Source: JANMAT01 sp031359995
GTDB lineage: Bacteria > Actinomycetota > Acidimicrobiia > Acidimicrobiales > Ilumatobacteraceae
Reading direction: 5' to 3'
DNA: 35,626 nucleotides
Assembly: GCA_031359995.1 (NCBI GenBank)
Contig: JANMAT010000197.1
Span: 1-35,626, forward strand
This document shows, piece by piece, positions 6,872-15,542 of the stretch (within the stretch, counting starts at the first letter, position 1; every line of letters begins with the position of its first letter). The notes beneath the pieces are model-generated. The model saw only the letters and a list, made by a program, of their open reading frames with translations. It ran no database searches and was not told where the DNA came from. The translations under genes were made by a program, and so were the position numbers.

Positions 6872-9172
6872 ATGCTGTTCGCCGCCGAGACCACCGAAGC
6901 CGCCGCGGAAGCGCTCAAGAGCGGCTGGTTCCTGGACCACGCCTGGGTCATCCCGGTCATCCCCGCCGTTGCCTTCGCCATCATCATCCTGTTCGGCAGG
7001 CGCCTCGGGAAGCCCTTCGCCCACGGCGCCTACGTGGGCATCGCCTCCATGGCCAGCAGCTTCGTGCTGTCGCTCGGTGCCGTCGTCCAGTGGATCAGCC
7101 GGGTCAACTCGGCCGAGGGCGGCGCCGAGGGCGCCAGCGCGCTGGGCCGGACGATCCGGGCCTTCGGGCAGGGAATCATCCCCCACGCCGAAGGGGGCGA
7201 GGCCGCCCGGGCCTTCGTGGCCCCGGTCGTCAAGACGTTCACCTGGTGGCAGAGCGGCGGCGAGATCTTCAAGATCGGGTCCCACGCCGACGGCCTGTCG
7301 CTCATGCTCATCTTCGTCGTCACGCTGATCAGCACCCTGGTGCAGATCTACTCGCTCGAGTACGTGCGGGGCGATCGCCGCTTCACCCACTTCTTCGGCG
7401 CCCTCACGCTGTTCTCCGCCGGCATGCTCGCCATGGTGCTGGCCGAGAACACCATCCAGCTGCTCCTGGGCTGGGAGATCATGGGCCTCTGCTCGTTCAT
7501 GCTCATCGGTCACTGGTGGGAGGAGCGGGCCAACTCCGAGGCCGCCCTGAAGGCGTTCTGGACGGTTCGCGTCGGCGACGTCGGGCTGCTCGTCGGCATC
7601 ACCATGCTGTTCTTCGGCTCGGGCAGCTTCTCCATCGAGAAGATCAACGAGTGGGCCCTCACCAACCAGAAGTCCACGCAGCTGCTGTTCTGGACCTGCA
7701 TCGCCCTGCTGTGCGCCGTCATCGGCAAGAGCGGCCAGTTCCCGCTGCACACCTGGCTCCCCGACGCCATGGCCGGCCCCACACCGGTGTCGTCGCTGCT
7801 GCACTCGTCCACCATGGTCGTGGCCGGCGTGTTCCTGGTGGCCCGTCTCTACCCGGTCTTCTGGGTCGGCTTCCACATCGCCGACGGTGGCATCAACCCG
7901 CTCGCCCTCATCGGTGGCATCACCATCCTGATCTCGGGCCTGCTGGCGCTGGTGCAGGTCGACATCAAGAAGGTGCTGGCCTACTCCACCGTCGGCCAGC
8001 TCGGCTACATGATCATGGGTCTCGGCGTGGGCGCGTGGACCCCGGCCGTGTTCCACATCTTCACCCACGCCTTCTTCAAGGCCTGCCTGTTCCTCGGCGC
8101 CGGCTCGGTCAGCCACTCGGCCAGCCACCACTCCTTCGACATGAAGAAGGACATGGGCGGCCTGTGGAAGAAGATGCCGATCACCTTCGCCACCTTCGGC
8201 GTGTCGACCCTGGCCCTCATGGGCGTACCGTTCCTGTCCGGCTTCTTCTCCAAGGACGAGATCATCGACAACGCCGGTCACAACGGGTACGTGGCGTTCC
8301 AGGTGATCGGCCTCATCGGCGCCTTCCTGACCACCGCCTACATGAGCCGCACGGTGTACCTCACCTTCTTCGGCCAGGCCCGTGGCGCCGCCGCCGGTGA
8401 GCACCACGACGAGCACGCCGCCGCCCACGACCCGCACGACGCGCACGAGGTCGAAGCCGAGCCCGAGGGCCACGACGCCCACGCTGGGGTCGGTGCCCAC
8501 GGTCACGACGCCCACGCCGGGCCGCACGAGTCGCCGTGGCTCATCACGGTGCCACTCGTCGTCCTCGCCATCGGAGCCGTCACGGCGGGCTACCTGAACG
8601 CCGCGCCGTTCAAGATCGAGAAGTTCACCGAGTGGGTTGAGCCCAGCGCCCTCGGCAAGAGCTTCCCCGCGGTCAGTCACGCCGCCTTCGAGTGGGTCAA
8701 GGCGCTCCCGTCGATCCTCATCGTGGCCTCCGCCCTCGTCATCGGGTTCGGCCTGTCGAAGCTGGTCTACGAGAAGAAGAAGTTCTACGGGCTCACTGGC
8801 CGAAACCCCATCGCCGGGGGCATCTACGCCTTCCTCTGGAACAAGTACTACCTCGACGCCCTGTACGGGCAGATCGTGCGCTTCGTGGGCCATCCGCTGG
8901 CCAAGCTGGCGTACTGGATCAACCAGAACATCCTCGACGGCGTCATCAACGGCGCCGGGAAGACCTCAGTGGCGACGGGCCGCTGGGTGTACCGCTGGAT
9001 CGACCAGCGGGGCGTGGACGGCATCGTGAACGGATCGGCCGCCACGGCCAAGGGTGCCGGCGGCGCCCTCCGCGGCACCGAATCCGGCCGCATCCAGCAG
9101 TACGCATCACTGTTGTTCGGCGCCGCTGCGGTCGCAGCGATCGCGCTCGTCCTCTACGTGCAGGCCAAGTAG
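6872..9172 (+). CDS. nuoL: NADH-quinone oxidoreductase subunit L with a His-rich insertion
   Basis: This 766-residue subunit is the distal antiporter-like proton pump with the long lateral helix. It is longer than the roughly 610 residues common in the family. Core motifs are LLLGWEIMGLCSFMLIGHWW (with the helix 5 Glu), SGQFPLHTWLPDAMAGPTPV, and VDIKKVLAYSTVGQLGYM. Residues 510-556 form an insertion with 12 His in 43 residues plus many Asp/Glu, placed in a loop before the last helices. The C-terminal 100 residues contain the amphipathic lateral-helix segment. It follows nuoK after three bases; nuoM starts 14 bases after its stop. Confidence 0.95.
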   Translation: MLFAAETTEAAAEALKSGWFLDHAWVIPVIPAVAFAIIILFGRRLGKPFAHGAYVGIASMASSFVLSLGAVVQWISRVNSAEGGAEGASALGRTIRAFGQGIIPHAEGGEAARAFVAPVVKTFTWWQSGGEIFKIGSHADGLSLMLIFVVTLISTLVQIYSLEYVRGDRRFTHFFGALTLFSAGMLAMVLAENTIQLLLGWEIMGLCSFMLIGHWWEERANSEAALKAFWTVRVGDVGLLVGITMLFFGSGSFSIEKINEWALTNQKSTQLLFWTCIALLCAVIGKSGQFPLHTWLPDAMAGPTPVSSLLHSSTMVVAGVFLVARLYPVFWVGFHIADGGINPLALIGGITILISGLLALVQVDIKKVLAYSTVGQLGYMIMGLGVGAWTPAVFHIFTHAFFKACLFLGAGSVSHSASHHSFDMKKDMGGLWKKMPITFATFGVSTLALMGVPFLSGFFSKDEIIDNAGHNGYVAFQVIGLIGAFLTTAYMSRTVYLTFFGQARGAAAGEHHDEHAAAHDPHDAHEVEAEPEGHDAHAGVGAHGHDAHAGPHESPWLITVPLVVLAIGAVTAGYLNAAPFKIEKFTEWVEPSALGKSFPAVSHAAFEWVKALPSILIVASALVIGFGLSKLVYEKKKFYGLTGRNPIAGGIYAFLWNKYYLDALYGQIVRFVGHPLAKLAYWINQNILDGVINGAGKTSVATGRWVYRWIDQRGVDGIVNGSAATAKGAGGALRGTESGRIQQYASLLFGAAAVAAIALVLYVQAK

Positions 9173-9186
9173 GAGCCCGGGACCCG

Positions 9187-10785
9187 ATGAACCACCTGAC
9201 CGATCAGAACTGGTTGCTGACTGCGGGGATCTTCACCCCGTTGCTCGGCGCCGTGGTGATGATGTTCATCCCGCGTGCCGAGGAGCAGCTGCACAAGATC
9301 GTGGCACTGGCCGCGGCTCTCCTCACGCTGGTGTTCGGCATCGTCACCATGGCGAAGTTCAAGTACGACCAGGCCGACAGCCTGCAGTTCTACGTGGACA
9401 AGACGTGGATCCCGGTGATCAAGAGCCGCTACATCCTGGGCATGGACGGGCTGGGCCTGCCGCTCTACGTGCTGTCGATGGCCATCGTGGCGCTGGTGAT
9501 CATCTACTCCTGGAACCACATCCCCGCCCCGGGCAACCCCAAGGCGTTCCTCGCCCTGATGCTGCTGCTCGAAGTGGGCATGAACGGCACGTTCGTGGCC
9601 CAGGACCTGATCCTGTTCTTCGTGTTCTTCGAGATCGTCCTCCTGCCGATGTACTTCATGATCGGCGTGTGGGGCGGCGAGAACCGGCAGTACGCATCGC
9701 TGAAGTTCTTCCTCTTCACGCTGTTCGGCTCGGCGTTCATGCTCCTCGGCTTCCTCGGCCTGTTCTTCAAGACCGGGGCGACCACGTTCGGCATCCAGGA
9801 GCTGGCCGGCCTCGTGCAGTCGATGGGCATCTCCAAGAGCACCCAGACGCTGATCTTCGCCGGCATGTTCCTCGGCTTCGCCATCAAGGTGCCGATGTTC
9901 CCGTTCCACACCTGGCTGCCCGACGCCCACACCCAGGCGCCCACCCAGGGCTCGGTGCTGCTGGCCGCCATCCTCCTGAAGCTCGGTACGTTCGGCTTCA
10001 TCCGCATCGGCATCCCGATCCTGCCGCTGGGGGCCAAGGCGTGGGCGCCCGTCATCGCCATCCTGGCCGTCATCGGCATCATCTACGGCGCGCTCGGCTG
10101 CCTGGCCCAGACCGACATGAAGCGACTGATCGCCTTCTCGTCGGTGGCCCACATGGGCTTCGTGATGCTCGGCATCTCCACCCTCACCAGCTTCGGCCTG
10201 AACGCCGCCATGTTCGGCATGGTCGCCCATGGCCTCATCACGGGCATGCTCTTCTTCGTGGCCGGCTCGGTGAAGGAGCGCTACCACACGCTCGAGATCA
10301 AGCGACTCAGCGGCATGCTCAAGCAGATGCCGCACCTCGGCTGGATCATGGGCTTCTGCGCCATGGCCTCGCTCGGCCTGCCCGGCCTGGCCGGCTTCTG
10401 GGGTGAGTTCCCGGCGATCCTGTCGTCGTACAACCCGGCGCCCGGCCTGAGCGTCACCCTGTTCCGCACGTGCATGGTGATCGCCGCCATCGGCACCGTG
10501 CTGGCCGCCGGCTACCTGCTCTGGCTCTACCAGCGCACCGCCTTCGGTGAACCGAGCGCCGAGTTCGCCGGTGGCGGCGACGACCACGGCCACGGGACCG
10601 ACGGGCACGACGCGGCCGACGACCACGCCAGCGACATCCACGACGTGAACCTCACCGAGTGGATCGCGTGGGCACCGCTGCTCGCCGCCATCGTCGTGTT
10701 CGGCGTCTACCCGCAGTTCATGTTCAAGCTCTTCGACCCGGCAGTCAGCTTCGCCCTCAAGGGCGTCGCGGCCATCGGAGGCTGA
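9187..10785 (+). CDS. nuoM: NADH-quinone oxidoreductase subunit M with an Asp/His-rich loop
   Basis: This 532-residue subunit is the second antiporter-like pump. It carries the helix 5 region FFVFFEIVLLPMYFMIGVWG with its conserved Glu, the helix 7 Lys motif FAIKVPMFPFHTWLPDAHT, and the broken-helix segment LAQTDMKRLIAFSSVAHMGF. About 14 helices are expected. Residues 465-486 form an Asp/His-rich loop (eight Asp and five His) in nearly the same place relative to the C terminus as the His-rich insertion of NuoL. The ATG at 9187 starts translation; the upstream open frame is antisense/out-of-frame to nuoL and is ignored. Confidence 0.95.
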   Translation: MNHLTDQNWLLTAGIFTPLLGAVVMMFIPRAEEQLHKIVALAAALLTLVFGIVTMAKFKYDQADSLQFYVDKTWIPVIKSRYILGMDGLGLPLYVLSMAIVALVIIYSWNHIPAPGNPKAFLALMLLLEVGMNGTFVAQDLILFFVFFEIVLLPMYFMIGVWGGENRQYASLKFFLFTLFGSAFMLLGFLGLFFKTGATTFGIQELAGLVQSMGISKSTQTLIFAGMFLGFAIKVPMFPFHTWLPDAHTQAPTQGSVLLAAILLKLGTFGFIRIGIPILPLGAKAWAPVIAILAVIGIIYGALGCLAQTDMKRLIAFSSVAHMGFVMLGISTLTSFGLNAAMFGMVAHGLITGMLFFVAGSVKERYHTLEIKRLSGMLKQMPHLGWIMGFCAMASLGLPGLAGFWGEFPAILSSYNPAPGLSVTLFRTCMVIAAIGTVLAAGYLLWLYQRTAFGEPSAEFAGGGDDHGHGTDGHDAADDHASDIHDVNLTEWIAWAPLLAAIVVFGVYPQFMFKLFDPAVSFALKGVAAIGG

Positions 10786-10787
10786 GC

Positions 10788-12311
10788 GTGTTCGCCCACC
10801 TCCTGGCGGCGAACGCACCGTTCACGTCGCCGAAGATCGACTACCACGCCCTGCTGCCGGAGATCATCCTGGCCGCCGTCATCGTGGTCGTGCTCATCGC
10901 CGACCTGTTCCTCGCCGAGCGGTCGAAGTGGATCACCTCCACCGCCGCCGGCCTCGGTCTGCTGGCCACCGCCATCCCGGTCATCACCCTGGCCGTCGAC
11001 GGCAACACCCGCACCATGTTCAACGGCGCCTACGTGGTCGACGACTTCGCCCTCGTGATGAAGATGTTGTTCCTACTGGCCGGCTACGTGGTGGTGCTGC
11101 TGTCCACCACGTACGTGGAGGAGGGCGGCTACTACCAGGGCGAGTACTACGTGCTCCTGCTGAGCTCCATCCTCGGCATGGTCATGATGGCGTCCAGCCG
11201 TGACCTGGTGAGCATCTTCGTGGCCCTCGAGTTCCTGTCGATCCCGGCCTACATGCTCGCCGCCTGGCGCAAGCGCGACCTGAAGAGCAACGAAGCGGGC
11301 ATGAAGTACTTCCTGCTCGGTGTCTTCGCCTCCGGCGTCATGCTCTACGGCATGACGCTGCTGTACGGCGAGTCGGGCACCACGGTGCTCGCCAAGATGT
11401 CGCTGCGCTTCCAGGAGGCCAACCCCAACAAGGGCCTCGTGGCCCTCGCCGTGGTTTTCGTGATCGTCGGCTTCGCCTTCAAGGTCTCGGCCGTGCCGTT
11501 CCACACCTGGGCGCCCGACACCTACGAAGGTGCGCCCACGCCGATCACCGCGTTCCTTTCGGTGGCCTCGAAGGCGGCCGGGTTCATCGCCCTGCTGCAG
11601 CTCGTGGTGGTGGGCTTCCTGCCCATGCGCGACGTGTGGCAGCCGTTCTTCTGGGTGCTCGCCGCGCTGTCGATGACCGTCGGCAACCTGCTGGCCCTGC
11701 GCCAGACGAACATGGTGCGCATGCTGGCCTACTCGTCGATTGCCCAGGGTGGCTTCATCCTGATGCCGCTGGCCGTGCTGGGGCAGTCCGACCGGACCCG
11801 CCAGGAGTCGCTCACCGCCGTCGTCACCTACCTCGTGGTCTACGCGGCCATGAACCTGGGTGCCTTCGGGGTGGTCATGGCCGTGGCCCGCAGGACCCGC
11901 TCCGGTGAGATCAGCAGCTTCGGCGGGCTGTTCAACTACGCGCCGGCACTGGCGGTCGTGATGACGCTGTTCGTGGCCGCCCTCGCCGGCATCCCGCCCG
12001 CGGGTGGGTGGATCGCCAAGTTCTACGTGTTCAAGGCGGTCATGTCGGCCAACGGGTGGGGCGTCGCCCTCGGTTGCATCGGCGTGGTCAACTCGGTCAT
12101 CGCCTTCGGCTACTACGGCAACGTCATGCGCGAGATGTGGATGCGTCCCTCGCCCGATGGTGACAAGACGCCGATCCGCGTGCCCCAGTCGCTCGGCATC
12201 GCCCTGGGTATCACCGCCATCGTGACGCTGCTGGTGGGCGTGATCCCGCAGCAGGTCCTGCGCTTCGGCAACCTGTCGCAACAGCTCGGCGGCCCGCTCA
12301 GCCGCAAGTGA
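10788..12311 (+). CDS. nuoN: NADH-quinone oxidoreductase subunit N
   Basis: This 507-residue subunit is the third antiporter-like pump, next to NuoK and NuoM. Conserved pieces include IFVALEFLSIPAYMLAAW (helix 5 Glu), FKVSAVPFHTWAPDTYEGAP and RQTNMVRMLAYSSIAQGGF. The GTG start at 10788 is supported by an ideal ribosome binding site, GGAGG at 10777-10781, six bases upstream; the ribosome binding site overlaps the last codons of nuoM. Its TGA overlaps the midA GTG by four bases (GTGA), so the assembly-factor gene is translated together with the complex it probably serves. Confidence 0.95.
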   Translation: MFAHLLAANAPFTSPKIDYHALLPEIILAAVIVVVLIADLFLAERSKWITSTAAGLGLLATAIPVITLAVDGNTRTMFNGAYVVDDFALVMKMLFLLAGYVVVLLSTTYVEEGGYYQGEYYVLLLSSILGMVMMASSRDLVSIFVALEFLSIPAYMLAAWRKRDLKSNEAGMKYFLLGVFASGVMLYGMTLLYGESGTTVLAKMSLRFQEANPNKGLVALAVVFVIVGFAFKVSAVPFHTWAPDTYEGAPTPITAFLSVASKAAGFIALLQLVVVGFLPMRDVWQPFFWVLAALSMTVGNLLALRQTNMVRMLAYSSIAQGGFILMPLAVLGQSDRTRQESLTAVVTYLVVYAAMNLGAFGVVMAVARRTRSGEISSFGGLFNYAPALAVVMTLFVAALAGIPPAGGWIAKFYVFKAVMSANGWGVALGCIGVVNSVIAFGYYGNVMREMWMRPSPDGDKTPIRVPQSLGIALGITAIVTLLVGVIPQQVLRFGNLSQQLGGPLSRK

Positions 12312-13351
12312 ACCTGACGGAACGCCTGGCCGCTCTCGTGCGGGTCGTCGGCCCCGTGCGCTTCTCCGAGTTCATGGAGCGCGCGCTCTACGACGACGAC
12401 GGTGGCTTCTACGCCAGCGGCGGTGTGGCCGGCCGCCGCGGCGACTTCCTGACCAGCCCCGAGGTTGGCCCGCTGTTCGGCGCCGTGCTCGCCCGCGCCA
12501 TCGACACGTGGTGGAGCGAGCTCGGCTCGCCGGCGGCGTTCACCGTGGTCGACGCCGGCGCCGGCCCGGGCACGCTGGCGCGTGCGGTGCTGGCCGCCCA
12601 GCCCGCGGTGCTCACCACCGGTGCGCTGCGCTACGTGACCGTGGAGCGCGCCGACGCCCAACGGGCGAACCATCCGGCCGGGGTCCGGGCCCGCGCCGAC
12701 CTGCCCGACGATCCGTTCGTCGGTGTCATCGTGGCCAACGAACTGCTCGACAACATCGCCTTCGACGTCGCCGTGTTCGACGGCGGCTGGCGCTGCGCCC
12801 ACGTCGACGAGCGCGACGGCCGCCTGGTCGAGGTGCTGGCACCCATGCCCGACGACCTGGCCGCGCTGGCCGCGCTGCTGCCGCCGTCGGCGCCCCACGG
12901 CGCCCGGGCCCCCTTGGCCCTCGGCGCGGTGCGGTGGCTGCGCGAGGCCCGCCAGCTCGTGACGCAGGGCCGCATCGTGGTGATCGACTACGGCGCCGAC
13001 ACCGCCACCCTGGTCGGACGGCCCTGGCGCGACTGGTTGCGCACGTTCCGGGGCCACGAGCGCGGCCAGCACCCACTGCTGGAGGTGGGCGCGCAGGACA
13101 TCACCGCCGACGTGCCCTTCGACCAGCTGGCCACCGTGGCCCACCCCGACGCCGTGCGCAGCCAGACCGCGTTCCTGGCCGCCCACGGCATCGGCGACCT
13201 CGTCGAGGAGGGCAGGCGCATCTGGACCGAACGGGCGCACCTGGGCGATCTCGCCGCGCTGAGAGCGCGCAGTCGCCGGCGTGAGAGCGACGCCCTCACC
13301 GACCCCGACGGCCTCGGTGGCTTCACCGTGGCCGAGTGGGCCCGGATCTGA
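12308..13351 (+). CDS. midA: MidA/NDUFAF7-family SAM-dependent protein arginine methyltransferase
   Basis: This 347-residue cytoplasmic methyltransferase belongs to the family once called DUF185. The N-terminal family block is clear: GPVRFSEFMERALYDDDGGF at 15-34 and GRRGDFLTSPEVGPLFGAVL at 42-61. The SAM-binding loop is VDAGAGPGTL (81-90), and ANELLDN (143-149) occupies the post-II position. In mitochondria the homologue NDUFAF7 dimethylates an arginine of NDUFS2 (NuoD) during complex I assembly. The target arginine is conserved here as NuoD Arg69, and this gene overlaps the nuoN stop by GTGA. I infer the same role. A GC-rich hairpin follows the stop. Binding of SAM is likely; the substrate is by analogy. 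Confidence 0.88.
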   Translation: MNLTERLAALVRVVGPVRFSEFMERALYDDDGGFYASGGVAGRRGDFLTSPEVGPLFGAVLARAIDTWWSELGSPAAFTVVDAGAGPGTLARAVLAAQPAVLTTGALRYVTVERADAQRANHPAGVRARADLPDDPFVGVIVANELLDNIAFDVAVFDGGWRCAHVDERDGRLVEVLAPMPDDLAALAALLPPSAPHGARAPLALGAVRWLREARQLVTQGRIVVIDYGADTATLVGRPWRDWLRTFRGHERGQHPLLEVGAQDITADVPFDQLATVAHPDAVRSQTAFLAAHGIGDLVEEGRRIWTERAHLGDLAALRARSRRRESDALTDPDGLGGFTVAEWARI

Positions 13352-13371
13352 GCGGGCCGGCGTCGGCCGCG
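13352..13371 (+). terminator. Possible terminator hairpin after midA
   Basis: GCGG and CCG form the left arm, with one extra G between them; the loop is GCGT and the right arm is CGGCCGC. The stem starts right after the midA stop. There is no T run after it, as is common in GC-rich actinobacteria, so function as a terminator is uncertain. Confidence 0.35.
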
Positions 13372-13392
13372 GGTACCTCGACAGCGGTCGGC

Positions 13393-13429
13393 TAGGTTTC
13401 GCGATCGCACCTACTGCCACTGGGGGACA
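13393..13429 (+). promoter_or_regulatory. Predicted -10 and leader of the dienelactone hydrolase gene
   Basis: TAGGTT at 13393-13398 is a good -10 match. The leader ends in GGGGGACA at 13422-13429, three bases before the ATG. The acetyl-CoA synthetase gene has the same eight bases at the same distance from its start and a -10-like TAGAGT at nearly the same distance upstream. Confidence 0.45.
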
Positions 13430-13432
13430 GGC

Positions 13433-14155
13433 ATGCGCATCGAGAACATCGAGTACGACGTCAACGGCACCACGCACATCGGCACGCTCGTGGTCGACGA
13501 GACCAAGACCGGCCGGCGACCCGGCGTGCTGGTGTGCCACGAAGGACCCGGCCTGTCCGACGTCGCCCGCGACAAGGCCAAGCGGCTGGCCGAGCTCGGC
13601 TACGTGGCCTTCGCGCTCGACTACCACGGCGGCGGCAAGGTCCTGGAGGGGATGGAGCAGATGATGGCGCGCCTCGGGCCGCTCATGGGCGACCCCGACA
13701 CCACCCGCACGCTCGGCAAGGCCGGCCTGAACGTGCTGCTGGCCCAGCCCGAGACCGACACCGCCAACGTGGCCGCCATCGGTTACTGCTTCGGCGGCAC
13801 CATGGTGCTCGAGCTGGCCCGCGGTGGCGAGGACCTGAAGGCCGTCGTCGGCTTCCACTCCGGGCTCGCCACGGTGCGGCCCGACGACGCCAAGAACGCC
13901 AAGGCCAAGGTGCTCGTGTGCATCGGCAACGACGACCCGATGATCCCCCCGGCCCAGCGCCAGGCGTTCGAGGACGAGATGACCGCCGGTGGCGTCGACT
14001 GGCGCCTGAACCTGTACGGCGGGGCCAAGCACAGCTTCACCAACCCGCAGGCGTCGGCCCTCGGCATTCCGGGCATCGAGTACCACGAGCCGACCGACCA
14101 GCGGTCGTGGTCGGCCATGCTCGACTTCTTCGACGAGGTCTTCGGTCCGCGCTGA
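13433..14155 (+). CDS. Dienelactone hydrolase family protein
   Basis: This 240-residue cytoplasmic alpha/beta hydrolase uses a Cys-Asp-His triad. The nucleophile elbow is GYCFGG with Cys119; the acid lies in GNDDPM (Asp167 or Asp168), and the His is in AKHSF (His200). Glu37 in CHEGPG matches the glutamate that activates the cysteine in dienelactone hydrolases. The family hydrolyses cyclic ester intermediates of aromatic breakdown, but many members act on other esters and no aromatic-degradation genes are nearby, so the substrate is open. It begins at ATG 13433 with its own predicted promoter. The M20 hydrolase gene follows after 11 bases and is probably co-transcribed. Confidence 0.85.
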   Translation: MRIENIEYDVNGTTHIGTLVVDETKTGRRPGVLVCHEGPGLSDVARDKAKRLAELGYVAFALDYHGGGKVLEGMEQMMARLGPLMGDPDTTRTLGKAGLNVLLAQPETDTANVAAIGYCFGGTMVLELARGGEDLKAVVGFHSGLATVRPDDAKNAKAKVLVCIGNDDPMIPPAQRQAFEDEMTAGGVDWRLNLYGGAKHSFTNPQASALGIPGIEYHEPTDQRSWSAMLDFFDEVFGPR

Positions 14156-14166
14156 TCGGCACCGAC

Positions 14167-15405
14167 GTGTCCACCTACGACCCGAACCGCGTCATCGCCG
14201 ACCTGCGTGAGCTGGCGGCCCGCACCGGTGGCGACGAGGGCTCGCGGCGTCTGTGCTGGACGCCCGAGTGGCTCGAAGCACGTGCCCTTCTCCGCGAGGA
14301 GCTGGCCACGCTGCCGGTCGACATCGAGCAGGACGAGGCCGGCAACCTGTGGGCCTACCTGCGGGGCGCATCGCCGGCCACGGTGGTCGTCGGCTCGCAC
14401 CTCGACTCGGTCCCCAAGGGCGGCTGGCTCGACGGCTGCTTCGGCGTCATGGCCGGGCTCGAGCTGCTGCGCGCCGTCGCCGCCGAGGGCACGCCGCCGT
14501 GCACCGTCGCCCTCGTCGACTGGGCCGACGAGGAGGGCGCCCGCTTCGGACGCAGCCTGTTCGGCTCGGCCGCCACGGTCGGCACGCTCGACATCGACAA
14601 GGCGCGCGACCTCATCGACAAGCAGGGGCACCGGCTGGAAGACGTGGTGGCCGAGCACGGCGTGCACCTGGACGGCCTCGACGCCTGCCAGATGCGTCTG
14701 GCCGACGTGAAGGCCTACCTCGAGGTCCACATCGAGCAGGGCCCCGTACTCGAGAGCAAGGGCCTCGGCATCGCCACCGTCACCGGCACGGTCGGCATCG
14801 AGCGCGAGTACCTGCAGTTCTCGGGTCAGGCGGCCCACGCCGGCACCATGCCCATGCCGATGCGGCGCGACTCGTTCCGTGCCGCCGGGCGCTTCGCGCT
14901 GGAGCTGGCCGAGATCGCGACCCGACACGACGGCGTGGCCACGGTGGGCTTCGCCCAGTGCTGGCCAGGGGTGGTCACCGCCGTGCCCGGCGAGACCCGC
15001 ATCACCATGGACATGCGCCACATCGACACCGACGAGCTCGCCGCCATGTACGCCGAGGCGAAAGCGGCCGCCGATGCCGCGGCATCGGCCGAGGGCTGCA
15101 CCGTGGGTTGGGAGCCCGTGTTCCGCATCCCGCCCATGCCGTTCCACGCCCGCCTGCTCGACGCGGCGCGCGCCGCGGTGCACGCGGTGGAGGGGCACGA
15201 CGTGGAGCTGCCCAGCGGCGCGCTCCACGACGCGTCGGAGATGGCCCGCAAGATCCCCACGGTCATGATCTTCTCTTCGTCGATCGCCGGGCTGTCGCAC
15301 ACGAAGGAAGAGGACACCCCCGTCGAGCACTTGACGATGGCGGCCGACGCGTTCCACCGCACGGTGCGCCAGGCCATGGCCCTCGTGGCCACGGGCCGGC
15401 TCTAG
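14167..15405 (+). CDS. M20-family amidohydrolase (N-carbamoyl amino acid hydrolase/allantoate amidohydrolase type)
   Basis: This 412-residue metallohydrolase cleaves carbamoyl or ureido groups from nitrogenous compounds. The two-metal site is complete: His78 (GSHLDS), Asp89 (GWLDGCFG), Glu122/Glu123 (DWADEEGARF), His188 (EVHIEQGP) and His378 (LSHTKEE). The EQGP motif and the length fit the hydantoinase/carbamoylase subfamily (HyuC, AllC, beta-ureidopropionase); which reaction it performs cannot be told. A dimerisation lid domain spans about 200-320. The GTG at 14167 is the only sensible start close to the conserved N terminus, and no strong ribosome binding site is seen. Its proximity to the dienelactone hydrolase gene suggests shared transcription. 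Confidence 0.85.
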   Translation: MSTYDPNRVIADLRELAARTGGDEGSRRLCWTPEWLEARALLREELATLPVDIEQDEAGNLWAYLRGASPATVVVGSHLDSVPKGGWLDGCFGVMAGLELLRAVAAEGTPPCTVALVDWADEEGARFGRSLFGSAATVGTLDIDKARDLIDKQGHRLEDVVAEHGVHLDGLDACQMRLADVKAYLEVHIEQGPVLESKGLGIATVTGTVGIEREYLQFSGQAAHAGTMPMPMRRDSFRAAGRFALELAEIATRHDGVATVGFAQCWPGVVTAVPGETRITMDMRHIDTDELAAMYAEAKAAADAAASAEGCTVGWEPVFRIPPMPFHARLLDAARAAVHAVEGHDVELPSGALHDASEMARKIPTVMIFSSSIAGLSHTKEEDTPVEHLTMAADAFHRTVRQAMALVATGRL

Positions 15406-15477
15406 CGCCCCGCACTCCGAGCCACGGCGGGCGACCGCCGTCGAGACCGGGCGGTAGGCAAGTGATCGCTCAAGTGG

Positions 15478-15493
15478 CGGCACGAACGTGCCG
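15478..15493 (+). repeat. Perfect hairpin in the leader of the chemoreceptor gene
   Basis: CGGCAC, loop GAAC, GTGCCG form a perfect 6-bp stem 50 bases upstream of the chemoreceptor ATG. It could be an RNA hairpin or a small operator. No riboswitch family is recognised in the 137-base gap. Confidence 0.4.
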
Positions 15494-15542
15494 AGAAACC
15501 GAGAGCGAGGGAGTGCGAGAGCAACGATTGGAGCGGGCGTTG

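Noticed and set aside
6527..8893. A 788-residue open frame on the minus strand opposite nuoK and nuoL
   Set aside because: It is an antisense shadow of high-GC coding sequence, rich in Glu/Asp/Gly/His/Val from reversed codons, with no recognisable domain. Similar long frames oppose nuoM, nuoN, acs and the copper lipoprotein and were left out.
15406..15542. A cyclic di-GMP riboswitch before the chemoreceptor
   Set aside because: Only one simple hairpin is present; I could not find the conserved GEMM core.
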